Of a stretch of DNA of 19,638 nt, positions 1 to 7,495 are shown one piece after another. The notes below the pieces were generated by a model. The model was given only the letters and a program-made list of their open reading frames with translations. It was not told where the DNA came from and did not search any database. How positions within the stretch are numbered: position 1 is the stretch's first letter; every line of letters starts with the position of its first letter. The DNA comes from Acidobacteriota bacterium (GTDB lineage: Bacteria; Acidobacteriota; Terriglobia; Terriglobales; Acidobacteriaceae), in NCBI GenBank assembly GCA_021781255.1, contig JAJXXG010000321.1:1-19638 (forward strand), read 5' to 3'. A program made the translations under genes and the position numbers.

Positions 1-103
1 GCTTGCCCATGGCCACGCGGCCAGCCACAATGGCCGCCGTACGACGGATGGCTGCCGGATCCTCGACCGACGTGCCGCCAAACTTCATCACAACCAGGCT
101 CAT
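1..103 (-). CDS. lysC: Aspartate kinase, N-terminal fragment (runs off the window)
   Basis: Only the first 34 codons are present. The start is the ATG whose complement lies at 101-103. The translation opens MSLVVMKFGGTSV, with the KFGGTSV nucleotide/aspartate-binding signature of aspartate kinases at residues 7-13. The enzyme phosphorylates aspartate in the first step of lysine, threonine and methionine synthesis. The gene lies 50 bases downstream of asd on the same strand, and asd makes the next enzyme of the pathway, so the two are probably co-transcribed. The ribosome-binding site is weak (GGGAAA about 7 bases upstream). Whether it is monofunctional or fused to homoserine dehydrogenase cannot be seen from this fragment. 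Confidence 0.9.
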   Translation of the reverse strand, partial: MSLVVMKFGGTSVEDPAAIRRTAAIVAGRVAMGK

Positions 104-153
104 GCGAAATTTCCCATTGTTCCAGCCCGTTCAGGGCCGGAAAAGGCTGCGCC

Positions 154-1230
154 TCAGGCGCGCGTGGCGGCCTCAGCCACCGGTTCCAGTTTGCCCAGAC
201 TTGCCAGCAGCTCGGCGTTCAGAATGGCTGCTCCCGCCGCGCCGCGAATGGTGTTATGCGAGAGCGCGGTGAACTTCCAGTCCAGCACGTTGCAGGGGCG
301 CAGGCGACCCACGGTCACCGCCATCCCGCGGCCGCGATTGCGATCCAGCCGGGGCTGCGGGCGGTCGCTCTGCGGAGCCCACTCGACGGGCTGCTCCGGC
401 GCCGTGGGCAGCGCCTGACCGGCCAGCGGCTTGAACTCCGACCACGCGGCAAGTATCTCGTCGTGCGTCGCGGGCTTCGCCAGCTTGATGCTCACGCTCT
501 CCATGTGGCCGTCTTCAACCGCCACGCGGTTGCAGTGGGCGCTGATGCGCGCCGCGAGCGGCGTAACGGCATGGCCCTCAAGCCGGCCCAGCAGCTTGAG
601 CGTCTCGGCCTCCATCTTTTCTTCTTCGCTGCCAATGTACGGCACCACGTTGCCCAGGATGTCCATCGAAGGCACGCCGGGGTAGCCGGCCCCGCTGACG
701 GCCTGCATGGTGGTCACAAGAATCTGCTCGATGCCGAAGCGCTCCTCGAGAGGCTTCAGCGCCATGACCAGGCCGATGGTGGAGCAGTTGGGGTTGGTGA
801 CCATGTAGCCGCCCGTTGCGCGGCGCGAGGACTGCTCTTCAATCAGGTGCAGGTGCTCGGCGTTGATTTCCGGAATCACCAGCGGCACGCTGGGCGCCAT
901 ACGGTAGGCGCTGGAGTTCGACACCACGGCGCAGCCGGCCTCGGCAAAGCGCGGCTCCAACTCGCGGGCAATGCTGGCGTCCAGGGCCGCGAAGATGATC
1001 TTCGGCGCGCCTTCGGGGTCGGCGGGCGCGACGGTCATTCTGGCGATGCGTTCGGGGAGGGGAGTATCGAGCCGCCACTTGGCAGCTTCGCCATACGCCT
1101 TGCCGCTTGAGCGGTCGCTGGCAGCAAGCCAGGCCACCTCAAACCACGGGTGGCTTTCAAGCAGTTGAATGAAGCGCTGGCCGACCATTCCGGTCGCGCC
1201 AAGGATGCCGATTGGGTATTTTTTTTGCAT
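154..1230 (-). CDS. asd: Aspartate-semialdehyde dehydrogenase (archaeal/fungal-type)
   Basis: Cytoplasmic enzyme that reduces aspartyl-4-phosphate to aspartate semialdehyde with NADPH. The protein has 358 aa. A Rossmann GxTGxVGQ loop (GATGMVGQRF) lies at residues 11-20, the catalytic cysteine is Cys149 in NPNCSTIGL, and a conserved CNRVAVEDGH segment lies at 233-242. NPNCSTI is typical of the archaeal/fungal-like branch rather than the E. coli Asd branch. I chose the ATG at 1230 because GGAGG lies 10 bases upstream and the NAD(P) fold begins at residue 5. The frame is open 21 codons further upstream, but that stretch is unlike the family. lysC follows 50 bases downstream, which completes the first two steps of the pathway. 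Confidence 0.95.
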   Translation of the reverse strand: MQKKYPIGILGATGMVGQRFIQLLESHPWFEVAWLAASDRSSGKAYGEAAKWRLDTPLPERIARMTVAPADPEGAPKIIFAALDASIARELEPRFAEAGCAVVSNSSAYRMAPSVPLVIPEINAEHLHLIEEQSSRRATGGYMVTNPNCSTIGLVMALKPLEERFGIEQILVTTMQAVSGAGYPGVPSMDILGNVVPYIGSEEEKMEAETLKLLGRLEGHAVTPLAARISAHCNRVAVEDGHMESVSIKLAKPATHDEILAAWSEFKPLAGQALPTAPEQPVEWAPQSDRPQPRLDRNRGRGMAVTVGRLRPCNVLDWKFTALSHNTIRGAAGAAILNAELLASLGKLEPVAEAATRA

Positions 1231-1362
1231 GGCTGTGAACCCTCCAGTGTACAGGAGGATGGGTTCCCGCCAACACATTGCTTGCGCAGGCATCCAATTT
1301 CCCGCGCTGCAGGCATCCAGGATCTTGAGGCCGGGGAGCGGCCTGGCCCGGGGCCTGCCGCG

Positions 1363-1770
1363 TCAGGCCGCCTTGCTGGGCTGTTCAGCAGGCGCCGCCG
1401 CCTGCCGGTCTGCGCTGCGCATCTCGCGCCAGCATTTGAGCATCCGGTCGCCGTCAGAGCCCTGAATCGGCAGCAGGTTGGCAACGCCACAGCAGAAGTT
1501 GGCCAGACCGAAAACCGGCCACCAGGGCCAGCAGAGAATCAGCAGCAGGTTGATCAGGGGACCGGCGAATGAGATAAGCAGGTTCTTCGCCGGGGGACCG
1601 GCTTCCCTCACCGTATACATGCCCTTCCAGCCGACACCGACGCTTTTGACTTTGATGCCCACGGCCCGCGCCATCGCGATGTGGGCCGCTTCGTGCAGGA
1701 CCATCGCCAGGAGCCCGAGTAGAAGCCCTTCAAAAAACGGGATAAACCACGCAAATCCGGGGACGGACAT
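1363..1770 (-). CDS. Minimal M50-family (site-2-type) membrane metalloprotease
   Basis: A 135-aa integral membrane protein that probably cleaves substrates within the membrane. The zinc-ligand motif HEAAH is at residues 26-30 inside a hydrophobic helix (about 9-32). A SFAGPLINLL helix (67-76) matches the family's second core segment, and NLLPIQGSDG (98-107) carries the third metal ligand Asp106. The protein is very short: there is no PDZ domain and no extra helices, so this is little more than the catalytic core plus a 20-residue Ala/Gln-rich tail. AAGGAGG 5 bases before the ATG supports the start. It is monocistronic, 132 bases upstream of asd on the same strand. Substrate and physiological role are unknown. 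Confidence 0.8.
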   Translation of the reverse strand: MSVPGFAWFIPFFEGLLLGLLAMVLHEAAHIAMARAVGIKVKSVGVGWKGMYTVREAGPPAKNLLISFAGPLINLLLILCWPWWPVFGLANFCCGVANLLPIQGSDGDRMLKCWREMRSADRQAAAPAEQPSKAA

Positions 1771-2214
1771 GTTGGCCTCCTTGCCGCTTATATCCCTGTA
1801 CGCTTTGATTCCTGCCTGGTGCAGAGGAAATCAAACGTCGATTTGATGCCGTCATAAAGCGCTGCAACCCGCGCCAAGTCATGTGCCCGATGCAGCGCGC
1901 AACTCGGGGAAGCTGCCTGCTGCAAAAAGACGCTCACTTGTCCTATCGGCAGCGAACGCCGATTCAACAGGAGGCGCGCCGATTGCCTAGGTCTTTGACC
2001 GCGTGAATTTGTTTCTTGAGTGCATGCTTTCCCAGGTCTCAAAATCGAGACCTGGGGCACCCAGAGTTGGTACGACTTCAAGCGGTCAAATACCTAGTGA
2101 AGCGCGGGATTCAGCCGATGGAGATTCTGAAGGGGCGACATGATGCGTGTCTGTCGCCTTTTGCACGGCGGCGCGGCCCTCAGCCGGGCCGCCATCTGCC
2201 ATGGAGAGAATCCT
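1771..2214. other. 444-base divergent intergenic region with palindromes
   Basis: No convincing gene is present; the short open frames here lack good start contexts and recognisable motifs. It separates the leftward M50 protease gene from the rightward EAL-HDOD gene, so it must hold both promoters. A CTTATA on the plus strand at 1787-1792 (TATAAG in the leftward direction) could be a -10 for the protease gene, but no good -35 accompanies it. An inverted repeat ATCAAA-N6-TTTGAT lies at 1830-1847 and could be an operator. A perfect 10-bp-arm palindrome lies at 2031-2056 and is listed separately. Confidence 0.6.
2031..2062. repeat. REP-like palindrome, copy 1
   Basis: CCCAGGTCTC (2031-2040) and GAGACCTGGG (2047-2056) are perfect inverted 10-mers around a 6-base loop, followed by GCACCC. 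The same CCCAGGTCTC core recurs at 10973 with a variant right arm, and the TGGGGCAC end recurs at 12010-12015. This points to a dispersed palindromic repeat family rather than a terminator. No gene on either strand ends here. Confidence 0.7.
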
Positions 2215-3453
2215 ATGTCTCAACAAGCCATCGAGGAAGCCGTCGAGCCGGTCCTGTACGCGACCCGCCTGCCGATTCTTGCCGCCAGTCAAAAGGTCAT
2301 CGGGTACAAGCTTCTATTCAGAGCGAGTATTCAGAGCTATCTGGCCGGCAGCGGTCCAGGCGACGCCAGCCGCGCCGCGATTGATGTGTCCAGCCTGCTG
2401 GGTCTGACGACCCTTTGTGATAACCGCCTTGCTTTCATCAGCTGCGGGCAGGATATCCTGGTCGAAAATTATCTCCGGCTCCTTCCGCCGGAAAAGCTGG
2501 TTGCGGAAATCGAAAAGGCTGTCGCGCCCGATGACGAAGTGCGGCAGGCTTGCAGCCGATTGAAGGATGCCGGCTGCAAGATTGCTCTGGGCGACTTCGC
2601 GCTCGAAGACGAGCGAGCGCCGTTGGCGGACTTCGCCGATTTCATCAAGGTGGATCTGCAGGGCGCGTCCCGTGACGATGCCGCCACGATTGTTGCCCGT
2701 TATCGCGGGAAAGACTGCCGCATGGTGGCCGAAAACGTGGAGACGCGCGAGGACTTCGAGCTGGCGAAGGAAGCCGGCTTTCGCTATTTTCAAGGATATT
2801 TTTTTCGCAAGCCGGAGAAACTGCGCGCGCGGGGCGTGTCGTCCAACCTGGCGATCTGCCTGCAACTGCTCAAGGCTGTCTGCAAGCCGGTCATGGACTG
2901 GCAGGAAGTGGAGGACATCGTCAAGCGCGATGCGGCGATCTATTACCGCCTTCTGCGCTACCTGAACTCAGCCGCGCTCGGCCTTCGCGGCCAGGTGCGT
3001 TCGGTCCGTCAGGCGCTGACGATTCTGGGCGAGGAGCATTTTCGCCGCTGGTGCAGGCTTGCGCTCATCCTGGATGTGTCGCAGAACCAGCCGTCGGATT
3101 TGATGCTCTCTGCGCTCGTGCGCGCCCGCTTCGGCGAGTTGCTCGGCGCGCGCATCGAACATGGCGACTCCGACCTGTTTCTGCTCGGTCTCTTGTCTTT
3201 GATGGATGCGATTCTTGAGATGCCCATGGGCACGCTGCTTGAAGAGCTGCCGCTGGACCCTGAGAGCAATATGCTCCTGCTGGGCCACGCAGGCCGGCTC
3301 GCACCGATCTACACGCTCATCTTTGCAGTGGAAGCGGGCTCATGGGGCGTCGTCGTCAAGGTCTGCCGGCAGTTGGGCCTGGAAGAGCAATTTGTGGCGG
3401 ACTCGTATCGCGAGGCCATGGAGTGGGCTCAGGCGATTGCCGCCAGCGCCTGA
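2215..3453 (+). CDS. EAL-HDOD signalling protein with degenerate EAL motif
   Basis: A 412-aa cytoplasmic protein of the YuxH-type EAL + HDOD architecture. The EAL-like domain spans about residues 15-205: YKLLFR (31-36) replaces the EAL-type ELLFR, GDFAL is at 126-130, IKVDLQG at 144-150, VAENVET at 171-177 and QGYFFRKP at 193-200. The metal-binding Glu of the EAL motif is Lys32, so cyclic-di-GMP hydrolysis is unlikely. A binding or scaffold role is my inference. The HDOD domain (about 205-400) has the family pattern LLRYLNSAALGLRG (246-259) followed by ALTILG. I chose the ATG at 2215 because GGAGAG lies 6 bases upstream; an in-frame ATG at 2140 would add 25 unlike residues. It converges with idh, 17 bases away. 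Confidence 0.85.
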   Translation: MSQQAIEEAVEPVLYATRLPILAASQKVIGYKLLFRASIQSYLAGSGPGDASRAAIDVSSLLGLTTLCDNRLAFISCGQDILVENYLRLLPPEKLVAEIEKAVAPDDEVRQACSRLKDAGCKIALGDFALEDERAPLADFADFIKVDLQGASRDDAATIVARYRGKDCRMVAENVETREDFELAKEAGFRYFQGYFFRKPEKLRARGVSSNLAICLQLLKAVCKPVMDWQEVEDIVKRDAAIYYRLLRYLNSAALGLRGQVRSVRQALTILGEEHFRRWCRLALILDVSQNQPSDLMLSALVRARFGELLGARIEHGDSDLFLLGLLSLMDAILEMPMGTLLEELPLDPESNMLLLGHAGRLAPIYTLIFAVEAGSWGVVVKVCRQLGLEEQFVADSYREAMEWAQAIAASA

Positions 3454-3470
3454 GCCGTGGTTCAGGCTCG

Positions 3471-4484
3471 TCATCCCATCGCCGCCAGCACGGCATCGGC
3501 GAACTCGCTGGTGCCGGCGTGGCCGCCCACGTCGCGGGTCAGCGTTTTGCGCTCGGCGTAGACCGTTTCTATCGCCTTCTGCACTCTGTTGGCCGCGGCT
3601 TCCTCGTCCAGGTGATGCAGCATCAGAACGGCAGACTGCAGCAGTGCAGTCGGGTTGGCGATGTTCTGGCCCGCGATGTCGGGCGCAGAGCCGTGCACCG
3701 CTTCAAAAATGGCGCACTCGTGTCCCAGGTTCGCGCCCGGCACCAGCCCCAGGCCGCCCACAAGGCCGGCGCACAAGTCGCTCACGATATCGCCATATAG
3801 GTTTTCGAGCAACAGCGTGTCGTACTGGTAGGGATTCATCACCAACTGCATGCAGGTGTTGTCGATGATGTGCTCGCCATAGAGCACGTCAGGAAACCCC
3901 TCGGACACTTTGCGCGCACAGCGCAGAAACAGGCCGTCGGAGAGCTTCATGATATTCGCCTTGTGGATGGAGTGGATCTTCTTGCGGCCGTGCTTGCGCG
4001 CATAGTCAAAGGCAAACTGGGCGATGCGCGTGGAGCCTTTGTCGGTGATGACCTTGATGCTCTCCACCACGCCGGGCACCACTTCGTGCTCCAGGCCCAC
4101 ATACTCGCCTTCGGTGTTTTCGCGCACGATGATCAGGTCCACGCCGGGCCACTTGGTTTCCAGGCCGGGCAGGTTCTTGATGGGGCGAAAGTTCGCGAAG
4201 AGATCAAATTTCTTGCGCAGCGTGACGTTGATGCTCTTGAATCCGCCGCCCACGGGCGTCGTCACCGGCCCCTTGAGCGCCACCTTGTTGCGCGTGATTG
4301 ACTCGTAGAGGTCCGAGGGAATGTATTCGCCGTAAATCTCGAAGGCCTCGGCGCCGGCGGCAAAGCGCTCCCACTCCCACTTGACTCCGGTCGCCTCCAG
4401 AATGCGAACCACCGCCTGCGTGACTTCGGGGCCGATGCCATCGCCTGGAATCAGCGTAACCTTGTGCGTCTTTGTCTCTGCCAT
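3471..4484 (-). CDS. NAD-dependent isocitrate dehydrogenase (IDH3-like)
   Basis: A 337-aa beta-decarboxylating dehydrogenase of the isocitrate/isopropylmalate superfamily, converting isocitrate to 2-oxoglutarate in the TCA cycle. IPGDGIGPE is at residues 12-20, and the substrate loop SINVTLRKKFDLFANFRP (84-101) resembles mitochondrial IDH3 more than LeuB. RENTEGEYVGLEHEVVPG (121-138) also matches IDH3. The catalytic Lys is in HKAN (174-177), and the metal-binding Asp residues are in YGDIVSD (230-236). HGSAPDIAG (264-272) has Asp-Ile after AP, the NAD-type choice instead of the Lys-Tyr of NADP enzymes. The start at 4484 has AAAGGA upstream. It lies 16 bases downstream of nrdR, probably the same transcript. 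Homoisocitrate or isopropylmalate dehydrogenase is a less likely alternative. Confidence 0.85.
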   Translation of the reverse strand: MAETKTHKVTLIPGDGIGPEVTQAVVRILEATGVKWEWERFAAGAEAFEIYGEYIPSDLYESITRNKVALKGPVTTPVGGGFKSINVTLRKKFDLFANFRPIKNLPGLETKWPGVDLIIVRENTEGEYVGLEHEVVPGVVESIKVITDKGSTRIAQFAFDYARKHGRKKIHSIHKANIMKLSDGLFLRCARKVSEGFPDVLYGEHIIDNTCMQLVMNPYQYDTLLLENLYGDIVSDLCAGLVGGLGLVPGANLGHECAIFEAVHGSAPDIAGQNIANPTALLQSAVLMLHHLDEEAAANRVQKAIETVYAERKTLTRDVGGHAGTSEFADAVLAAMG

Positions 4485-4500
4485 CCCTCGTCCTTTGTTG

Positions 4501-4977
4501 TTACTTTTTTCCTTTGGTGGTCCGGTGGCTGTCGAGCAGCCCTTCCAACTCTTCCTTGAACTCGCGCACATCCTTGAAGTCCCGGTAGACACTCGCGAAG
4601 CGGATGTAGGCCACCGTGTCCAGGCCCTTCAGGTGATTCATAATCAGTTCGCCCACTTCGCCGGTGGTGCGCTCGCGTTCCGGCGCCTCCATGAGGAAGG
4701 TTTCGGTGGCGTCCACGATTGCCTCCAGCTTGATCGAGGGCACGGGCCGCTTTTCGCAGGCGCGCAGCAGGCCGCTGAGGACTTTCTGCCGGTCAAAGCG
4801 CTCGCGGCGTCCGTCTTTTTTGACGACCATGTACGGGATTTCATCGATGCGCTCGTAGGTCGTAAAGCGGCGGTTGCACTTCTCGCATTCGCGCCGGCGG
4901 CGAATGGAGTCCGCCTCCTTGCTCTCACGCGAGTCAACCACCCGGTCCTGCCCGAAGCCGCAATAAGGACACTTCAT
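4501..4977 (-). CDS. nrdR: Transcriptional repressor NrdR
   Basis: A 158-aa repressor of ribonucleotide reductase genes. The N-terminal zinc ribbon has CPYC (residues 3-6) and CEKC (31-34), followed by NRRFTTYER, the family signature. The rest (about 49-139) is an ATP-cone that senses ATP/dATP. Length and order match the family exactly. The ATG at 4977 has no clear Shine-Dalgarno sequence; a TAGAAT hexamer ends 9 bases upstream of it, which would fit a leaderless or very short-leader mRNA, but no good -35 is visible. The gene is followed after 16 bases by idh. No nrd genes or NrdR boxes were recognised in the window, so its targets are elsewhere. Confidence 0.95.
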   Translation of the reverse strand: MKCPYCGFGQDRVVDSRESKEADSIRRRRECEKCNRRFTTYERIDEIPYMVVKKDGRRERFDRQKVLSGLLRACEKRPVPSIKLEAIVDATETFLMEAPERERTTGEVGELIMNHLKGLDTVAYIRFASVYRDFKDVREFKEELEGLLDSHRTTKGKK

Positions 4978-5053
4978 ACAAAGCTGATTCTACGGCATGC
5001 AAGGGTTGGCCCGCGGTGAGCTGCGCAGCCGCCTGAGCGGAGCGCAGTTTCCG

Positions 5054-5082
5054 TTGACGGGAAGACCCCGCAACTGTATAAC
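5054..5082 (+). promoter_or_regulatory. Sigma70-type promoter for the exported protein at 5177
   Basis: TTGACG (5054-5059), a 17-base spacer and TATAAC (5077-5082) are each one or two bases off consensus with optimal spacing. It would give a leader of roughly 85 bases before the ATG at 5177. Confidence 0.5.
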
Positions 5083-5176
5083 GTTCACCACCTGGAAGCT
5101 CTCTTCAATGCAGGAATTCCAACCGGCCTGCCCGGGAGCGTGACCACTCAAACACATGAAACAGGAGGAAGTTTAG

Positions 5177-5647
5177 ATGCGTCGCTACATCATCTCTCGT
5201 CTCGCATTGCTGGGTCTCGTCATGGTTTCAGCTGGCGCCGCGCGGCCATTACTCGCCCAGAACGCAAATGCCTGCGCGCTGCTCACTCCTGCAGACATCA
5301 GCAAAGCAACCGGACTCAGTGTCGGCAGCGGCAATGCAGGAAGCGCCATCCCGGGCGTCCTCGGCAGATGCACATGGCTGGGGAGCGGCAACACCAAAGT
5401 GATTGTGACGCTAGCCGATGCGCAGCACATGCAGTTGGCCATAGAGGCCCAGCAACAAACCGGTGGTGACGTGTTGCAGGGGCTGGGGTCGAAAGCAGTG
5501 GGAATCAAAGGCGCCGCATTCACGGGCGGAGGCTACATCGTAAGTGTTCTGGATTCCATGGGCGGCTTCGGGGTCAGCATTCTGGGCGCAGATGGGAATC
5601 AGGCGCGCGTCGTCGCACTGGCCAAGATCGTCGAGGGTCGCCGCTAA
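5177..5647 (+). CDS. Small exported protein of unknown function
   Basis: A 156-aa protein that I do not recognise by function. It starts with a typical signal peptide: Arg-rich N-terminus, hydrophobic stretch at about 9-22, and probable cleavage after LLA (25-27). The mature part opens NACALLTPADISKATGLSVG, with a matching GRCTWLGSG at about 63-71. Cys33 and Cys65 could form a disulfide. The pattern of Cys-x-LLT-x-x-[DE]-I near the N-terminus and a CxW about 30 residues later occurs in small periplasmic proteins annotated only as hypothetical. AGGAGG lies 8 bases before the ATG, and a strong promoter lies upstream. It is monocistronic and converges with the aminotransferase gene. Confidence 0.75.
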   Translation: MRRYIISRLALLGLVMVSAGAARPLLAQNANACALLTPADISKATGLSVGSGNAGSAIPGVLGRCTWLGSGNTKVIVTLADAQHMQLAIEAQQQTGGDVLQGLGSKAVGIKGAAFTGGGYIVSVLDSMGGFGVSILGADGNQARVVALAKIVEGRR

Positions 5648-5655
5648 GTTGCGCC

Positions 5656-5675
5656 CCGGCGACCCAGGTCACCGG
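5656..5675 (+). terminator. Possible weak hairpin after the exported-protein gene
   Basis: CCGGCGACC and GGTCACCGG form a 9-bp stem with one mismatch, starting 9 bases after the stop codon at 5647. The loop is very short and only ATTGCC follows instead of a U-tract, so termination activity is uncertain. Confidence 0.25.
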
Positions 5676-5727
5676 ATTGCCTGTCTGAAGCTGGCGGTCC
5701 CTCTCACTGCGGCGAATGGATTACCGC

Positions 5728-6918
5728 TCAGCTCAGAAACCCGGCAATCGCCGCCACCACCGTCTGCTGCTCGTCTTCGCGCAACTCAGGGAAGATGGGC
5801 AGCGCCAGTACTTCGCGGGCGGCGCGCTCGGACTCAGGGAAGCTGCCTTCTGTGTAGCCGAGGCCCTTTAACGCTTCCTGCAGGTGGAGCGGGACGGGGT
5901 AATAGATTTCCGAGCCGATCTTGCGCGCGGCGAGGAACTCGCGCAAGGCGTCGCGGCGGGCGGTGCGGATAACGTACTGGTGCCACACGTGGCGGCTGCC
6001 GGGAACCTCGTGCGGCAGAACGATGCCGTGTGCTGGATACGGTCCAGCATCCACCAGACCGCCGGCGTGGAAGAGTTCGTCATAGCGCTGGGCCACGGTG
6101 CGCCGTGCCTCGCTCCAGCCGTCGATGTACTTGAGCTTCACCTGCAGGATGGCTCCCTGAAAGCCGTCCATGCGCGCGTTCCAGCCGACCTCGTCGTGGT
6201 GGTAGCGGCGGCGCATGCCGTGCTGGCGCAGCATGCGGGCGCGCTCGGCTACTTCGTCCGATTTGGCCGTGACCATGCCGGCGTCTCCAGCGGCGCTCAG
6301 GTTCTTGGTAGGATAAAAGCTGAAGGCGGCGGCGTCGCCCAGCGCTCCGGCTTTCACGCCCCGCCATTCCGCGCCCCAGGCCTGCGCGGCGTCTTCAATC
6401 AGCTTCAGTCCGCGCTCGTTGCCCAGTTGGGCAAATGACGTCCAGTCAGCGGCTTGGCCATAGAGATGCACAGGCAGAATGGCACCAGCGTCCGCGCCGC
6501 GCTGGCTGCTGAGCACGGATTCGACTGCGCCCGGGTCCAGATTGAAGGTGGCCGGGTCAATATCCGCCAGCACCGGCTGGGCCCCGGCTCGCAGTATCGA
6601 GCTGACTGAGGCGAAGAAGCTGAATGGTGTGGTGATGACGGCGTCGCCGGGGCCGATTCCGGCGGCGGCCAGCGCCAGCCAGAGTGCGTCCGTGCCGGAG
6701 GAGCAGCCAACCGCATGGGCCACGCCCAGTTGCTCAGCGGCGGCGCGCTCAAAGGAGGCCACCGGTTCGCCGAGGATAAACTGTTGCGTTTCTAAGACAT
6801 GCCCGATAGCTCCCAGCAGTTCCCGGTGGAGCGGCTCGTACTGGCGTTTCAGGTCCAGCATGGGCACGGCCTGGCCAGCGGAACCTGGGTGCGCAGGCAA
6901 ATTGACGCTGCTTTTCAC
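5728..6918 (-). CDS. DegT/DnrJ/EryC1-family PLP-dependent sugar aminotransferase
   Basis: A 396-aa fold-type I aminotransferase that probably transfers an amino group to a nucleotide-linked keto-sugar for surface polysaccharide or glycan synthesis. GTDALWLAL (75-83) binds the cofactor phosphate. EDAAQAWGA (175-183) holds the Asp that contacts the PLP pyridine. Lys205 in FYPTKNLSAAGDAG is the Schiff-base lysine. PMLDLKRQY and QFILGEPV (about 19-53) are the family's N-terminal signatures. I chose the GTG at 6918, giving the usual length with a short leader before PMLDLK. The ATG 19 codons in is an alternative start; neither has a strong ribosome-binding site. No sugar-biosynthesis genes adjoin it, so the exact substrate cannot be inferred. 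It diverges from hfq. Confidence 0.8.
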   Translation of the reverse strand: MKSSVNLPAHPGSAGQAVPMLDLKRQYEPLHRELLGAIGHVLETQQFILGEPVASFERAAAEQLGVAHAVGCSSGTDALWLALAAAGIGPGDAVITTPFSFFASVSSILRAGAQPVLADIDPATFNLDPGAVESVLSSQRGADAGAILPVHLYGQAADWTSFAQLGNERGLKLIEDAAQAWGAEWRGVKAGALGDAAAFSFYPTKNLSAAGDAGMVTAKSDEVAERARMLRQHGMRRRYHHDEVGWNARMDGFQGAILQVKLKYIDGWSEARRTVAQRYDELFHAGGLVDAGPYPAHGIVLPHEVPGSRHVWHQYVIRTARRDALREFLAARKIGSEIYYPVPLHLQEALKGLGYTEGSFPESERAAREVLALPIFPELREDEQQTVVAAIAGFLS

Positions 6919-7011
6919 CCGTCCATGGTACCAGTCACTCAGGGTGCGCCGTCTAATACGAAGGCTCGTCGATTTGCCGTGCATCGGGCGGGCGCCTAAG
7001 ACGGGCGGGAG

Positions 7012-7038
7012 TTGAAAAAGGTTGTAATTCTCTATACT
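7012..7038 (+). promoter_or_regulatory. Possible hfq promoter
   Basis: TTGAAA (7012-7017) and TATACT (7033-7038) are good hexamers, but the spacer is only 15 bases. If used, the hfq leader would be roughly 115-120 bases. The leader contains ATTGCGG twice, at 7047-7053 and 7058-7064. Confidence 0.4.
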
Positions 7039-7163
7039 GTTGTCACATTGCGGGAAATTGCGGCTTCGGGACTTCCGGCGCCGTCCCCGCGCCATTGCAA
7101 ATTCGTGCAGGTGCAGGTCGGAAACACCACAAGAATCCCCAACAGAAAGCAGGAGATCGGCAA

Positions 7164-7475
7164 ATGGATAACAAGCCGGCACAAAACATTCAGGACACCT
7201 TCCTGAACACCGTTCGCAAGGACAAGACCCCCATCACGATTTATCTGGTCAGCGGCGTCAAGCTCACCGGAAAGATTCGTTCCTTTGACAAGTACTCCGT
7301 GCTGCTTGAGAACAACAGCCAGGAGCAATTGATCTTCAAGCACGCTATTTCGACGGTAGTGAGCAACCGGAGTGTGCTCCATTCTGAGCACCGGCCGGCA
7401 GTTGCGCACACAGGGCTCGGGCCCTCGGCGGTGTCGGCGCCAGCCCCGGCAGCAGCGACCGCGGAGCAGAGATAG
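7164..7475 (+). CDS. hfq: RNA chaperone Hfq
   Basis: A 103-aa Sm-like protein that forms a hexameric ring and pairs small RNAs with mRNAs. NIQDTFLN (8-15) is the N-terminal helix with the conserved Gln. Sm1 runs through [24 protein letters not shown], about residues 25-48. Sm2 holds FKHAIST (58-64), the Hfq signature, with Phe in place of the usual Tyr. The tail after residue 72 is Ala/Pro-rich and probably disordered. AGGAGA lies 9 bases upstream of the chosen ATG. hflX begins 20 bases after the stop, the same gene order as in many Gram-negative bacteria, so the two are very likely co-transcribed. Confidence 0.95.
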   Translation: MDNKPAQNIQDTFLNTVRKDKTPITIYLVSGVKLTGKIRSFDKYSVLLENNSQEQLIFKHAISTVVSNRSVLHSEHRPAVAHTGLGPSAVSAPAPAAATAEQR

Positions 7476-7495
7476 CTCGCGGGGAGCGTTCTCAA

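Noticed and set aside
1231..1362. Hairpin terminator between the M50 gene and asd
   Set aside because: Several GGCC-type short stems are possible, but none has a U-tract or clearly dominates.
2031..2056. Intrinsic terminator
   Set aside because: The palindrome is between divergent genes, so no transcript needs ending there, and no U-tract follows on either side.
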